Origin: Streptomyces sp. ACA25
Lineage (GTDB): Bacteria > Actinomycetota > Actinomycetes > Streptomycetales > Streptomycetaceae
Assembly (NCBI RefSeq): GCF_028200735.1
Contig: NZ_JAQKPV010000005.1
Span: 62,001 to 126,000 of the forward strand
Length of the DNA: 64,000 bases
Direction of reading: 5' to 3'
The notes beneath the pieces were generated by a model. That model saw only the letters and a program-made list of their open reading frames with translations, was not told the origin of the DNA and made no database searches. Below, piece by piece: positions 18,504 through 26,591 of this stretch (positions within the stretch are counted from its first letter, which is position 1; each line of letters starts with the position of its first letter). The translations under genes were made by a program, and so were the position numbers.

Positions 18504-19100
18504 TCAGGAGAGCAGGTCGTCGACCTGCGCTTCGCCCTCACGGTACCTGCGGGTGATCTCCGCACTGCACCCGTCCACCGTGCCGTGCAGGACCTGCCGT
18601 CGCCCGGAGACCTGGGCCTCGTACCGCTGGAGACGGCCGAGCGCGGCGAGCAGCTCGTCGTCCGTCCGCGCGGTGAGGTCCGACAGCTCCACCTCGGACA
18701 GCATCTCCTCGGCCAGCCGCCGGTACTCCTCGCTGACCGGAGTGCCCAGCGTCACATGCCGGGCCGAGGAGCGCTGCGGCGACGGACTGTCGGCCAGGAT
18801 CTGCGGCAGCTGGTCCACCACCGAGGAATCCGGTACGGACCGCCGCCGGCGCTCGGCCTCGAGGATGTCGATGCGGCCCTGCAGCAGCCTGCGCACATAG
18901 CTGAGGTCGGACTCCTCGCGCTGTGCCGTCCGCCGCAGCTCGCGCAGCTCCGGCAGACCCAGCCCGCGGAGGTCGGGCCGGACGGTGTCCCGGAGGGTGC
19001 TGCGCGCACTGCGGCGCCGGCGCGGCGGCCGGCCGGCCGGCTCCTGCGCACGAGCGGTCGGCACAGCGGCGGGCTGTCGCCCGGGACCCGGTGTGATCAT
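18504..19100 (-). CDS. rsiG: RsiG, c-di-GMP-dependent anti-sigma factor for WhiG
   Basis: A 198-aa protein formerly called aerial mycelium formation protein. RsiG binds c-di-GMP through two copies of E(X)3S(X)2R(X)3Q(X)3D and holds sigma WhiG inactive until sporulation. Copy 1 is exact: [16 protein letters not shown]. Copy 2 reads [16 protein letters not shown], with His instead of the expected Gln. An N-terminal basic Pro/Arg-rich region ([11 protein letters not shown]) precedes the helices. The ATG at 19100 was chosen from two in-frame options; GAGGGG lies upstream. Confidence 0.85.
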   Translation of the reverse strand: MITPGPGRQPAAVPTARAQEPAGRPPRRRRSARSTLRDTVRPDLRGLGLPELRELRRTAQREESDLSYVRRLLQGRIDILEAERRRRSVPDSSVVDQLPQILADSPSPQRSSARHVTLGTPVSEEYRRLAEEMLSEVELSDLTARTDDELLAALGRLQRYEAQVSGRRQVLHGTVDGCSAEITRRYREGEAQVDDLLS

Positions 19101-19253
19101 TGGGTTGTGTCCCCTCGTACCTTTTCGGCGTGGTGGCACGGTACGTACCCCCTGGCACGCATCGTGTCACTGTGTACCCCCCGGGCGCAGCGTGTTGGCG
19201 CACCCATCCGGGCAAGCTCCGCGCCGGTGCGGGCCTGCGGCATGATGGTCGGC

Positions 19254-19679
19254 ATGCGAGCAGTGGTGCAGCGGGTGGACGGCGCCTCCGTGGTGGTGGA
19301 CGGCGAGACGGTGGGGGAGTTCACCGGTGAGGGGTTGTGCGTGCTGGTCGGCGCGACCCACGGGGACGGCCCGGAGACGGCGGCCCGGCTCGCCCGCAAG
19401 CTGTGGACGCTGCGCGTCCTGGACGGCGAGAAGTCCTGCTCGGACATCGGTGCCCCGCTCCTCGTGGTGTCGCAGTTCACCCTCTACGGTGACGCCCGGA
19501 AGGGCCGCCGGCCGACCTGGAACGCCGCCGCGCCCGGCGAGGTGGCCGAGCCGCTGGTGACCGAGGTGTGCGCCCAGCTCCGGAAGCTGGGGGCCCGGGT
19601 GGAGACGGGACGGTTCGGCGCGAAGATGCGGGTGACGCTGACGAACGACGGCCCCTTCACCGTCCTGCTGGAGATGTGA
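19254..19679 (+). CDS. dtd: D-aminoacyl-tRNA deacylase
   Basis: A 141-aa DTD that removes D-amino acids (and glycine mischarged on tRNA-Ala) from tRNA. It has [18 protein letters not shown] at the start, the SQFTLYGD active-site motif near residues 77-84, and the cross-subunit NDGPFT motif near the C-terminus, which enforces chirality. The length matches the family. It is convergent with ygfZ; the 103 bp between them are a short-repeat GC-rich tract (CCTCCGGAG and GGTGGAG units). Confidence 0.95.
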   Translation: MRAVVQRVDGASVVVDGETVGEFTGEGLCVLVGATHGDGPETAARLARKLWTLRVLDGEKSCSDIGAPLLVVSQFTLYGDARKGRRPTWNAAAPGEVAEPLVTEVCAQLRKLGARVETGRFGAKMRVTLTNDGPFTVLLEM

Positions 19680-19782
19680 CCCCCGGTGGAGCTCCGGCCC
19701 CCGGTGGAGCCGTGACGCCCGGTGCGGACGCGGCCCCTCCGGAGGTGCCCCCTCCGGAGAGGTGACGCCCCCCCCGCTCGGA

Positions 19783-20754
19783 TCAGGGTTCGACGACGGC
19801 TTCCTGCGCGGCCAGGGTGTCGCCCGCGAGCAGCTCGACATCCAGGGGCACGTTCCGCTTCACCAGCGCGAGGGCGATGGGACCCAGCTCGTAATGGCGG
19901 GCCGCGGTGGTGACGAAGCCCAGCTGCCGGCCCTCGGGCCCGTCGGAGGACAGCCGGACCGGGTCGCCGTGCTCGGGGATCTTCACCTCGCTGCCGTCCA
20001 GGTGCAGGAAGACCAGCCGGCGCGGCGGCTTCCCCAGGTTGTGGACGCGCGCCACGGTTTCCTGGCCCCGGTAGCAGCCCTTCTCCAGGTGCACGGCCGA
20101 GCCGATCCAGCCCAGCTCGTGCGGGATGGTGCGGTGATCCGTCTCGCGGCCCAGCCGTGGGCGGTGACCTTCCACCCGCAGGGCCTCGTGGGCCAGCACC
20201 CCGACCGCCGGGCCGTGCTGCGCCGCGAAGGACTCCAGCCGGGCCCGGGGCAGGAACACGTCCCGGCCGTGCGGGGTCTGCAGGACCGTGGTGTCCGGCT
20301 CGAGCTCCGCGATGGAGCCTGCCGGGAGATACACCACCGCGAAGTCCGCGGTGCGGTCGGCGACCTCCACGCGGTAGAAGAACTTCATGCCCTCCAGGTA
20401 GCCGATCAGCGCTTCCGCCGCCCCCGGCTCGGTGTGCATCCAGGTCGTCGCGCCGTCGTCCACCAGATGGACGGCGTGCTCGATGTGACCCTTCGCGGAG
20501 AGGACCAGCGCCTCGGTGGCGTGTCCGGCCGGCAGCTCCGCCACGTGCTGGGTGAGCAGCAGGTGCAGCCAGGCCAGCCGGTCCTCGCCGGAGACGGACA
20601 GCACATCGCGGTGCGAGAGGTCCACGAAGCCCTCACCGCGGGCGAGGGAGCGCTGTTCGCGGAACAGATCACCGTAGTGCGCGGCCACTCCCGCGTCGGG
20701 AGCGTCCGCCTCCACGGCGGCGGGCAGGGCGAGGAGCGGGCTGGCGTAGGGCAT
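19783..20754 (-). CDS. ygfZ: Folate-binding YgfZ/GcvT-like protein
   Basis: A 323-aa GcvT-fold protein with the family signature KGCYRGQE near residues 243-250, which binds tetrahydrofolate and supports iron-sulfur cluster assembly and repair. The N-terminus has FVDLSHRDVLSVSGEDRLAWLH and the C-terminal barrel has LGFVTTAARHYELGPIALALVKR. It lies 51 bp downstream of nur on the same strand and may be cotranscribed. Confidence 0.92.
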   Translation of the reverse strand: MPYASPLLALPAAVEADAPDAGVAAHYGDLFREQRSLARGEGFVDLSHRDVLSVSGEDRLAWLHLLLTQHVAELPAGHATEALVLSAKGHIEHAVHLVDDGATTWMHTEPGAAEALIGYLEGMKFFYRVEVADRTADFAVVYLPAGSIAELEPDTTVLQTPHGRDVFLPRARLESFAAQHGPAVGVLAHEALRVEGHRPRLGRETDHRTIPHELGWIGSAVHLEKGCYRGQETVARVHNLGKPPRRLVFLHLDGSEVKIPEHGDPVRLSSDGPEGRQLGFVTTAARHYELGPIALALVKRNVPLDVELLAGDTLAAQEAVVEP

Positions 20755-20805
20755 ACCGTCAGCGTACGACGCGCCGGGCCTGGAGCCTTCGGGCGCCCCG
20801 GCCGG

Positions 20806-21246
20806 TCAGGACCCGGCCTCCTGCTTCAGGGTGGCCGTGCACCGCGCGCACCGGCCGAAGATCGCGAAGTGCTTCATGTCGGTCTCGAAGCCGAACTCCT
20901 CGCGCAGCCGCTGGGTGAACGGGGCCGCCAGCTCCATCTCCGCCTCCACCACGGTCTCGCAGTCCCGGCACATCAGATGCATGTGCTGGTGCCGCTCCGC
21001 GAGGTGGTACGTGGGGGCGCCGTGGCCCAGGTGGGCGTGCGAAACCAGGCCCAGCTCCTCCAGCAGCTCCAGGGTCCGGTACACGGTGGAGATGTTGACC
21101 CCGCCCGCGGTACGGCGCACCTCCGCGAGGATGTCGTCGGGCGTGGAGTGCTCGAGTCTGTCGACAGCCTCCAGCACCAGCTGCCGTTGCGGGGTCAGCC
21201 GGTAGCCGCGCTTGCGCAGGTCGGCCTGCCAGTCGGTGCTCACCAC
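20806..21246 (-). CDS. nur: Nur, nickel-responsive Fur-family regulator
   Basis: A 146-aa Fur-family repressor. Every ligand reported for Streptomyces Nur is present in register: nickel-site His33, His86, His88 and His90, and M-site His70, His72 and His126. The structural cysteine pairs are Cys93/Cys96 and Cys133/Cys136. The winged helix is at residues 1-85 (RLTPQRQLVLEAVDRL; ISTVYRTLELLEE). It represses nickel-uptake genes and the iron-type superoxide dismutase when nickel is ample. I found no Nur box in the adjacent gaps. It sits between a cobalamin-riboswitch importer and ygfZ. Confidence 0.92.
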   Translation of the reverse strand: MVSTDWQADLRKRGYRLTPQRQLVLEAVDRLEHSTPDDILAEVRRTAGGVNISTVYRTLELLEELGLVSHAHLGHGAPTYHLAERHQHMHLMCRDCETVVEAEMELAAPFTQRLREEFGFETDMKHFAIFGRCARCTATLKQEAGS

Positions 21247-21339
21247 GCCTGACAGTGTAGGCGCGGTGACGCTTCCGGCGCGGCGCGGCGGCGGAGGACC
21301 ACCCGGCCGCGGGCTCCCGCGCGCGGCTCCGTGGGGCCG

Positions 21340-22416
21340 TCAGCGCAGGTCGCGCAGGTATGCGGCCAGTGCCGTGACGGCTGCCGGGTTCCGTGGACTT
21401 TCGACCAGGTCGACGTAATTGAGCACGAAAACACGGTCGTGCTTGATCGCCGAGACCTCCGACAGCGGGCCGTAGGACTTCAGGAACTTCTCCTTCTGGG
21501 CGGCTGTCGTGGCGCCGTAGTCGTTGATCACGATGACCTCCGGGTCGCGCTCCACGACGGTCTCCCAGCCGACGGTGACCCAGGAGTCCGCCAGGTCCGC
21601 CATCACATGGTCACCGCCCGCCCTGGTGATGATGTCGTGCGGGCCGGCGTAGCGGCCCGAGGTCAGCGGCTTGTCCCGGCCGTCGTCGTAGAGGAAGACC
21701 CGTGGCCGGTCGGAACCGCTGGGCGCCAGGGCCTGGGCCTCCTCGACCTCCTGCCGGAACTCCGCGATCAGCTCGGCGGCACGGTCCTCGACGTCGAAGA
21801 CCGTGCCGAGGGCGGCCAGGTCGGTGTAGAGGGCCTCCAGCGGCGGCATCACCCCGCGTGCCGACCCCTCGCCGGTGCGGCAGGACTCGGTCAGCACCCA
21901 GGAGCCGATGCCGAGCTCCCGCAGCGCGTCCGGGGTGACCCCGGTGGTCTCGCCGAAGCCGTAGTTCCAGCCCGCGAACACCAGGTCCGCTCCGGCGTCC
22001 AGGATGAGCTCCTTGCTGATCCGGTCCTTCGCCAGCCATTCCGTCTTCTCGTAGCCGTCGCCCCAGGGCACGTCGGTGCTGCTCGCCCGGTCGTCGGGCA
22101 GCACGGCGTATCCCACCATGTGGTCGGTGAGTCCGAGGGCGAACATGATCTCGGTGATGCCGGCGTCGTTGGTGAGCACCCGCTCGGGGGCGCGGTCGAA
22201 CGTCAGCTCCTCGCCGCAGTTCTCGACGGTCACCGGGTAGTGACCGGACGGGCCGGGGCCGGCCGTCTCTTCCGCCGCGATCTCGGCGCCGCAGCCGGTG
22301 GCGGCCGTGGCGGTGAGCGCGAGAGCGAGTGCCAGGGCCGTCCCGGGGCGGACCGCCGGCCGGCCGTGGCGGGGGGCGGCCCGGCCGGATCGGGTCCGGG
22401 GTGTGCGGGTGCGCAT
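21340..22416 (-). CDS. Lipoprotein substrate-binding subunit, BtuF/FhuD-type
   Basis: A 358-aa periplasmic-binding-protein-like lipoprotein. The signal peptide has a twin-helix Ala/Leu core and lipobox TATG-C (Cys42). The mature domain belongs to the helical-backbone class (vitamin B12, siderophore, haem): VENCGEELTFDRAPERVLTNDAGITEIMFALG, VFAGWNYGFGE, WVTVGWETVVERDPEVIVI. It is third in a permease-ATPase-binding protein operon controlled by a cobalamin riboswitch, so a corrinoid ligand is the best inference; a siderophore cannot be excluded from the protein alone. Confidence 0.88.
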   Translation of the reverse strand: MRTRTPRTRSGRAAPRHGRPAVRPGTALALALALTATAATGCGAEIAAEETAGPGPSGHYPVTVENCGEELTFDRAPERVLTNDAGITEIMFALGLTDHMVGYAVLPDDRASSTDVPWGDGYEKTEWLAKDRISKELILDAGADLVFAGWNYGFGETTGVTPDALRELGIGSWVLTESCRTGEGSARGVMPPLEALYTDLAALGTVFDVEDRAAELIAEFRQEVEEAQALAPSGSDRPRVFLYDDGRDKPLTSGRYAGPHDIITRAGGDHVMADLADSWVTVGWETVVERDPEVIVINDYGATTAAQKEKFLKSYGPLSEVSAIKHDRVFVLNYVDLVESPRNPAAVTALAAYLRDLR

Positions 22417-22434
22417 GGGGCTCCTTCAGGGGTG

Positions 22435-23205
22435 TCAGGGGGACAGCCGGTCGAACAGCAGTTGCACGGCCCCGGATTCGGGGTGCCGGACCCGGTGGGC
22501 CCGGACGCCGAAGACCTCGGCCAGCAGTTCCGGGGTGAGGACCTCGTGCGGGGTGCCGGAGGCGACGATGCGCCCGGCGGCGATCACGTACAGCTCGTCG
22601 CAGTGCACCGCGGCGAGGTTCAGGTCGTGCAGCGCGGTGAGGACCGTCAGCCCGCTGCCGCGCACCAGGGCGAGCACCTCCAGCTGCTGGGCGATGTCCA
22701 GGTGGTTCGTCGGCTCGTCGAGCACCAGCACCCGGGGTTCCTGGGCGAGGGCGCGGGCGATCAGCACCCGTTGCTTCTCACCGCCGGACAGCGACCCGAA
22801 GCTGCGTCCTGCGAGGTGCGCGGCGCCCACCCGCTCCAGCGCCGCGGCACAGGCGGAGCGGTCCGCGGCCCCGACGCGGGCGGTGGCCGGCTGATGCGGG
22901 ATGCGGCCCATGGCGACCAGCTCGGCGACGGTGAAGCCGACGTCGGCCTGCGTCTCCTGCGGCAGTGCGGCCAGCCGGCGGGCCCCCTCCCGGTGGCTCA
23001 TCGTGTACAGGTCGTCCCCGTCGAGGCGGACCGTCCCGGACCGGGGACGGCAGGCCCGGTAGACGCAGCGCAGCAGGCTGGACTTGCCGCTGCCGTTCGG
23101 GCCGACCAGGCCGACCAGCCGTCCGCTGCCGACGTGCAGGGACACGTCCCGGACCAGCCGGGTGCCGGCCACCTCGACCGAGAGGTGATCGATCTCGACG
23201 CGCAT
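22435..23205 (-). CDS. ABC importer ATPase, FecE/BtuD type
   Basis: A 256-aa ATPase. Walker A is GPNGSGKSS (residues 35-43), the signature LSGGEKQRVLIARAL, Walker B VLVLDEPTNHLD, and the H-loop Leu-Thr-Ala-Leu-His. It belongs to the class paired with FecCD permeases. The ATG at 23205 overlaps the permease stop by one base (TGATG). An open frame extends to 23337 upstream but antisense-reads within the permease and lacks a binding site. It energises uptake through the neighbouring permease. Confidence 0.92.
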   Translation of the reverse strand: MRVEIDHLSVEVAGTRLVRDVSLHVGSGRLVGLVGPNGSGKSSLLRCVYRACRPRSGTVRLDGDDLYTMSHREGARRLAALPQETQADVGFTVAELVAMGRIPHQPATARVGAADRSACAAALERVGAAHLAGRSFGSLSGGEKQRVLIARALAQEPRVLVLDEPTNHLDIAQQLEVLALVRGSGLTVLTALHDLNLAAVHCDELYVIAAGRIVASGTPHEVLTPELLAEVFGVRAHRVRHPESGAVQLLFDRLSP

Positions 23206-24338
23206 CAGGCGCCCCCGAAGGAGTAACCGCGGCGCCGCATCAGGAGCAGGAAGCAGGGCACGCCGATGACCGCCGTCAGCACGCCGACCGGCAGTTCGGC
23301 GGGGGCGAGCAGCATCCGCGAACCGATGTCCACCCACACCATCAGCACCGCCCCGGCCAGCGGCGCGACCACCAGCACCCGCCGGTGGTCGGCGCCCACG
23401 AGCATCCGCACGGCGTGCGGCACCATCAGCCCGACGAAGCCGATCGCACCGCTGACCGCGACCACGGCACCGGTGACGCCCGCCGCGACGACGAAGAGCT
23501 CCTTGCGGAGCCGGCCGGCGTCCACTCCCAGGGCGGCGGCGGTCTCGTCACCCATCGCCAGGGCGTTGAGCCGGCGGGCGGACAGCAGGAGGTGGCACAG
23601 GCCGGCGGTCACCGCTCCGGCGGCGATCGGGACCGAGGCCCAGGTCGCGCCCCCGAGGCTGCCGAGCAGCCACATCATCGCGGAGCGGGCCGCTTCGCCC
23701 CGGTGGGAGCTGAACACCATGAGGGTGGTGAGGGCGGAGAATCCGTAGTACATGGCGGTTCCGGTCAGCACCAGCCGCAGCGGGGTGAGGCCCTGCGGGG
23801 TGCGGGCGGCCCCGTACACCAGCAGCATGGCGAGCATCGCCGAGCAGAACGCGGCGGTGGACAGCGCCCACACGCCGAGTCCGGCGAAGGCCCCGAACAG
23901 CAGCACGGCGTTGGCGCCCACGGCCGCGCCCGAGGAGATGCCGAGCACGAAGGGGTCGGCCAGCGCGTTGCGCACCATCGCCTGCACCGCCACCCCGGTC
24001 GCGGCCAGCCCCGCACCCACGACGGCGGCGAGCACCGCGCGGGGGAAGCGGATTTCCCAGACGATGGTGTAGGCGGCTGCCCGGTCGGCCGGTACCGATC
24101 CGCCGGTCAGCCCCGACCAGAGCAGCCGGAGCGCGGTCTGCCAGGTGAGGCCGCCGGCGGCCCCCACGGCGACCGCGCACAGCAGGGACAGCAGGAGCGC
24201 GGCGGTGAGGGCGACGAGCAGGGGCGCCACCGGCACCCGCCGGGGTGGTGCGGGCGCGCCGGAGGCGGCGGGGGGAGCAGTGCGTCGGACCGGGGTGGCG
24301 ATGGCCGCGGCCGCCTTCGGGTCGGGCCGTGGAGACAC
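23205..24338 (-). CDS. ABC importer permease, FecCD/BtuC type
   Basis: A 377-aa membrane permease with about nine to ten helices after a 40-residue Pro/Ala-rich cytoplasmic lead. Family motifs include RFPRAVLAAVVGAGLAATGVA, NALADPFVLGISSGAAVGA, GFVGLMVPHAVRMLVGADHR (the ATPase-coupling segment) and PAELPVGVLTAVIGVPCFL. I chose the GTG at 24338 because it lies just after the cobalamin riboswitch; an in-frame start at 24416 would sit inside the aptamer. It heads the operon. Confidence 0.88.
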   Translation of the reverse strand: MSPRPDPKAAAAIATPVRRTAPPAASGAPAPPRRVPVAPLLVALTAALLLSLLCAVAVGAAGGLTWQTALRLLWSGLTGGSVPADRAAAYTIVWEIRFPRAVLAAVVGAGLAATGVAVQAMVRNALADPFVLGISSGAAVGANAVLLFGAFAGLGVWALSTAAFCSAMLAMLLVYGAARTPQGLTPLRLVLTGTAMYYGFSALTTLMVFSSHRGEAARSAMMWLLGSLGGATWASVPIAAGAVTAGLCHLLLSARRLNALAMGDETAAALGVDAGRLRKELFVVAAGVTGAVVAVSGAIGFVGLMVPHAVRMLVGADHRRVLVVAPLAGAVLMVWVDIGSRMLLAPAELPVGVLTAVIGVPCFLLLMRRRGYSFGGA

Positions 24339-24371
24339 CGTGCGAAAGCAGCCCGGGACGGCTGGCGTCCG

Positions 24372-24518
24372 GTCGGCTTCCCCTCGCAGTCCACGGCGAG
24401 TTGTACAGGAGCACACGCCACCGCGGGTAATCGGGCTCGCGGAGCCGTGGCTCCGCCCACCGTTGCGGGTCAGCGCCGGAATTGGACCGGACTTCCCCCG
24501 CGAGGCACCGGCAGCCTA
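24372..24518 (-). ncRNA. Cobalamin (adenosylcobalamin-type) riboswitch
   Basis: Read on the minus strand, the aptamer core is visible in order: GGTGCC, GGGGAAGTCCGGTC, CAATTCCGGCGCTG, ACCCGCAACGGT, then GAGCCCGATTACCCGC, and later TGCGAGGGGAAGCC. This order matches the conserved core of the cobalamin riboswitch family. It ends about 35 nt before the GTG of the permease gene, consistent with translational control. Boundaries are approximate. The flanking DNA to 24739 holds no other gene. Confidence 0.8.
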
Positions 24519-24739
24519 GCCCGCCCGGCACGCAGGCCGCCGGTGGGTGCCCTTGTTCGTGGCCGGATTCACACCGCACCGCCGGTGCTCTCCGGCCGGG
24601 CGCCCGGCAAAGGTGCGGCGCGCCGGTGGCCGCGTGCCGCATGCTGGGGCGTGGCAGCACGGCCGTCCGGCAGGCGGCCCGGCGGAGACGCGGGGCAGCC
24701 GGGGCGGCCGGTCGGGCACGAGGATGAGTGGAGCAGTGG

Positions 24740-25492
24740 ATGGATCTCGGACTGTCGGGTCGGGTCTACGTCGTGACCGGGGGCAGCAAGGGGCTGGGGT
24801 TCGCGACGGCGGCGGCCCTGGCCGGTGACGGCGCCCGGGTGGTGCTGTCCTCCCGGAACCCGGACCACGTGGCGGCGGCGGTCGAGCGGCTCGGAGGTGC
24901 GCCCGGGGTGGTCGGGGTCCCCGCCGACCTGGCCGCCCCGGAGACGGCGCAGCGGCTGGCGGACGCGGCGCACGAGCACTTCGGACGCCTGGACGGGGCA
25001 CTGATCTCGGTGGGCGGCCCGCCGCCCGGCACCGCGGCGAGTGTCAGCGACGAGCAGTGGCGCAGCGCTTTCGAGAGTGTCTTCCTGGGCGCGGTCCGGG
25101 GTGTCCGGACCTTGGCCGGCCGGCTCTCCGGGGACGCCGCGATCGGGATGGTGCTGTCCTCCTCGGTGCGGTCACCGATCACCGGCCTGGGGATCTCCAA
25201 CGGTCTGCGGCCCGGCCTGGCGATGGTGGCCAAGGACATGGCGGACGAGTTCGGGCCCCGTGGGGTCCGGGTGTTCGGTCTGCTTCCGGGCCGTATCGCC
25301 ACCGGCCGGATGCGGCAGCTCGACGAGGCGGACCCGTCGGGCCGGGAGCGCGCGGTGGAGGCGATCCCGCTCCGCCGGTACGGCGACCCGGAGGAGTTCG
25401 GCCGTACGGCGGCCTTTCTGCTGTCACCGGCCGCCGGGTACGTCACCGGCTCGGTGGTCGCGGTGGACGGCGGTGCGCTCCGGGCCCTGTGA
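24740..25492 (+). CDS. SDR-family protein with degenerate active site (BKR-like)
   Basis: A 250-aa classical-length SDR. The nucleotide motif TGGSKGLG is at residues 13-20, and VVAVDGG is at the C-terminus. The region that should hold YxxxK reads GISNGLRPGLAMVAKDMADEF: the catalytic Tyr is replaced, and the usual NAG motif is SVGG. This matches the divergent beta-ketoacyl-reductase-like subgroup without a full tetrad, so redox activity is uncertain. The ATG at 24740 has GGAG 6 nt upstream; a GTG at 24728 is possible. Confidence 0.88.
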   Translation: MDLGLSGRVYVVTGGSKGLGFATAAALAGDGARVVLSSRNPDHVAAAVERLGGAPGVVGVPADLAAPETAQRLADAAHEHFGRLDGALISVGGPPPGTAASVSDEQWRSAFESVFLGAVRGVRTLAGRLSGDAAIGMVLSSSVRSPITGLGISNGLRPGLAMVAKDMADEFGPRGVRVFGLLPGRIATGRMRQLDEADPSGRERAVEAIPLRRYGDPEEFGRTAAFLLSPAAGYVTGSVVAVDGGALRAL

Positions 25493-25499
25493 GGGTGCG

Positions 25500-25556
25500 C
25501 CGGCCCGCCCGGGACGGGCGGCGCGGGGGAGGGCGCCCGGGCGGGAGGCGGGCCGG
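25500..25556. terminator. Possible hairpin terminator between convergent genes
   Basis: CCGGCCCGCC (25500-25509) pairs with GGCGGGCCGG (25547-25556), enclosing another GC-rich stem, between the SDR and nitrobindin-like genes. The whole tract is extremely GC-rich, so the pairing is less specific. Confidence 0.4.
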
Positions 25557-25597
25557 GAGCGCCGTCCCGGAGCGGGCCCGGGCGGGGGCCGGGGGGC

Positions 25598-26158
25598 TCA
25601 GCGGAAGAAGGCGATGCCGTCGTCCGGCAGGTCCTTCACGTCCTTGGCCCACTCGCGGGGGTCGACGACGCGCTTGAGCTGGGCCGACATGTACGGCCGG
25701 AGCGGAGCCTCGGGGGTGGACTTCTCGCCCACCCACATCAGGTCGCTGTTGACGTAGCCGTAGAGCCGCTTGCCGCCGGAGTACGGGGGGGCGGCCGCGG
25801 TGCGGGCGACAGCGTCGGTGACGAGGTCGATCTGCGGCTTGCCGTCGGCGAGTTCGCCGTACCAGATTTCGACGACGCCCTGGTCGCGGGTCATCACGAT
25901 CTCGATCTTGCGTTCTCTGGCCCGCCAGTAACCGTGCTCCGACTCCAGCGGGTTGAGCTTCCGGCCCGCGCTGTCCAGCCGCCAGGTGTGCGAGGCGTAC
26001 TCGAGGAAGTCCCGGCCGTCGTGCGAGAAGGAAACCTCCTGCCCGAAGTTGCACTGGCCCTCGCCCGGGAGGTCCGCGACTCCGGCGCCTTCCCAGTTGC
26101 CGAGCAGGAAGACGAGGGGCACGAGGTCCGGGTGCAGGTCGGACGGAATCTCGATCAT
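25598..26158 (-). CDS. FABP-like/nitrobindin beta-barrel protein
   Basis: A 186-aa protein of the THAP4-like nitrobindin family. The barrel signature GNWEGAG at residues 20-26 is the GxWxGxG motif. Further strands are FGQEVSFSHDGRDFLEYASHTW, IEIVMTRDQGVVEIWYGEL and a C-terminal PYMSAQLKRV. Relatives bind ferric haem and can isomerise peroxynitrite. The usual C-terminal haem-ligand His is not evident here, so haem binding is uncertain. Confidence 0.85.
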   Translation of the reverse strand: MIEIPSDLHPDLVPLVFLLGNWEGAGVADLPGEGQCNFGQEVSFSHDGRDFLEYASHTWRLDSAGRKLNPLESEHGYWRARERKIEIVMTRDQGVVEIWYGELADGKPQIDLVTDAVARTAAAPPYSGGKRLYGYVNSDLMWVGEKSTPEAPLRPYMSAQLKRVVDPREWAKDVKDLPDDGIAFFR

Positions 26159-26204
26159 GAGGCTCAGCCGTCAATCGGGGTAGAGATGAGGGGACAGTGG
26201 GGGG

Positions 26205-26306
26205 TCAGCGCTGGCCCTGGTACAGCTTCTTCACGACCAGGCCGGTGAATGCCGCGGTACCGACGCCGACCAGAACCATCAGGGTAATAAAGAATGCCTC
26301 AAGCAC
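26205..26306 (-). CDS. 33-aa single-pass membrane protein
   Basis: Starts at GTG 26306 with AAGGAG 9 nt upstream. The protein is MLEAFFITLMVLVGVGTAAF followed by TGLVVKKLYQGQR: one hydrophobic helix of about 20 residues and a short basic tail. Tiny proteins with this LVVKKLYQGQR ending occur in Streptomyces, to my recollection. It is 46 bp upstream of the nitrobindin-like gene on the same strand and probably cotranscribed with it. Confidence 0.65.
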   Translation of the reverse strand: MLEAFFITLMVLVGVGTAAFTGLVVKKLYQGQR

Positions 26307-26493
26307 GGGGGCGCTCCTTGAGCGAGCAGAGGGTTGCGGGCCGGGGCCGAGTCTAGTCGCCGGGAGTCGGTGCGGCGGTGTGGGGTACACCGCACGGGCA
26401 GCCCTGAATCCAGCATGAGTGACTGTTTTGTGACCGGTATCAGTGAACGCGGAAGCAGGCTGCCGCGTCTAACTGCGGAGAAAGGGTGTGATC

Positions 26494-26577
26494 ATGACTT
26501 GTCCTAACTGTGGAGGCCCGATGCAGCAAGGTCCGAACGGTGAGTGGATCTGCCCGAACTGCGGAGCCAGCCGGTGA
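26494..26577 (+). CDS. 27-aa double CPxCG zinc-ribbon miniprotein
   Basis: The ATG at 26494 opens a 27-codon frame: MTCPNCGGPMQQGPNG then EWICPNCGASR. Two CPNCG knuckles 16 residues apart form a complete stand-alone zinc ribbon. AAAGGG lies 8 nt upstream, with a GTG at 26488 in frame. It is divergent from the 33-aa membrane gene across about 190 bp containing GCGGTGT/ACACCGC (26375-26393). Confidence 0.65.
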   Translation: MTCPNCGGPMQQGPNGEWICPNCGASR

Positions 26578-26591
26578 TCCCGGGTTGCCCG

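Noticed and set aside
17556..19253. Long plus-strand open frame running from the asparaginase region into dtd
   Set aside because: Upstream of the dtd ATG it is antisense to asparaginase and rsiG; only 19254-19679 is coding.
21247..21339. Nur box near nur or the ABC importer
   Set aside because: No TTGCAA-type inverted repeat is seen in this gap or between nur and ygfZ.
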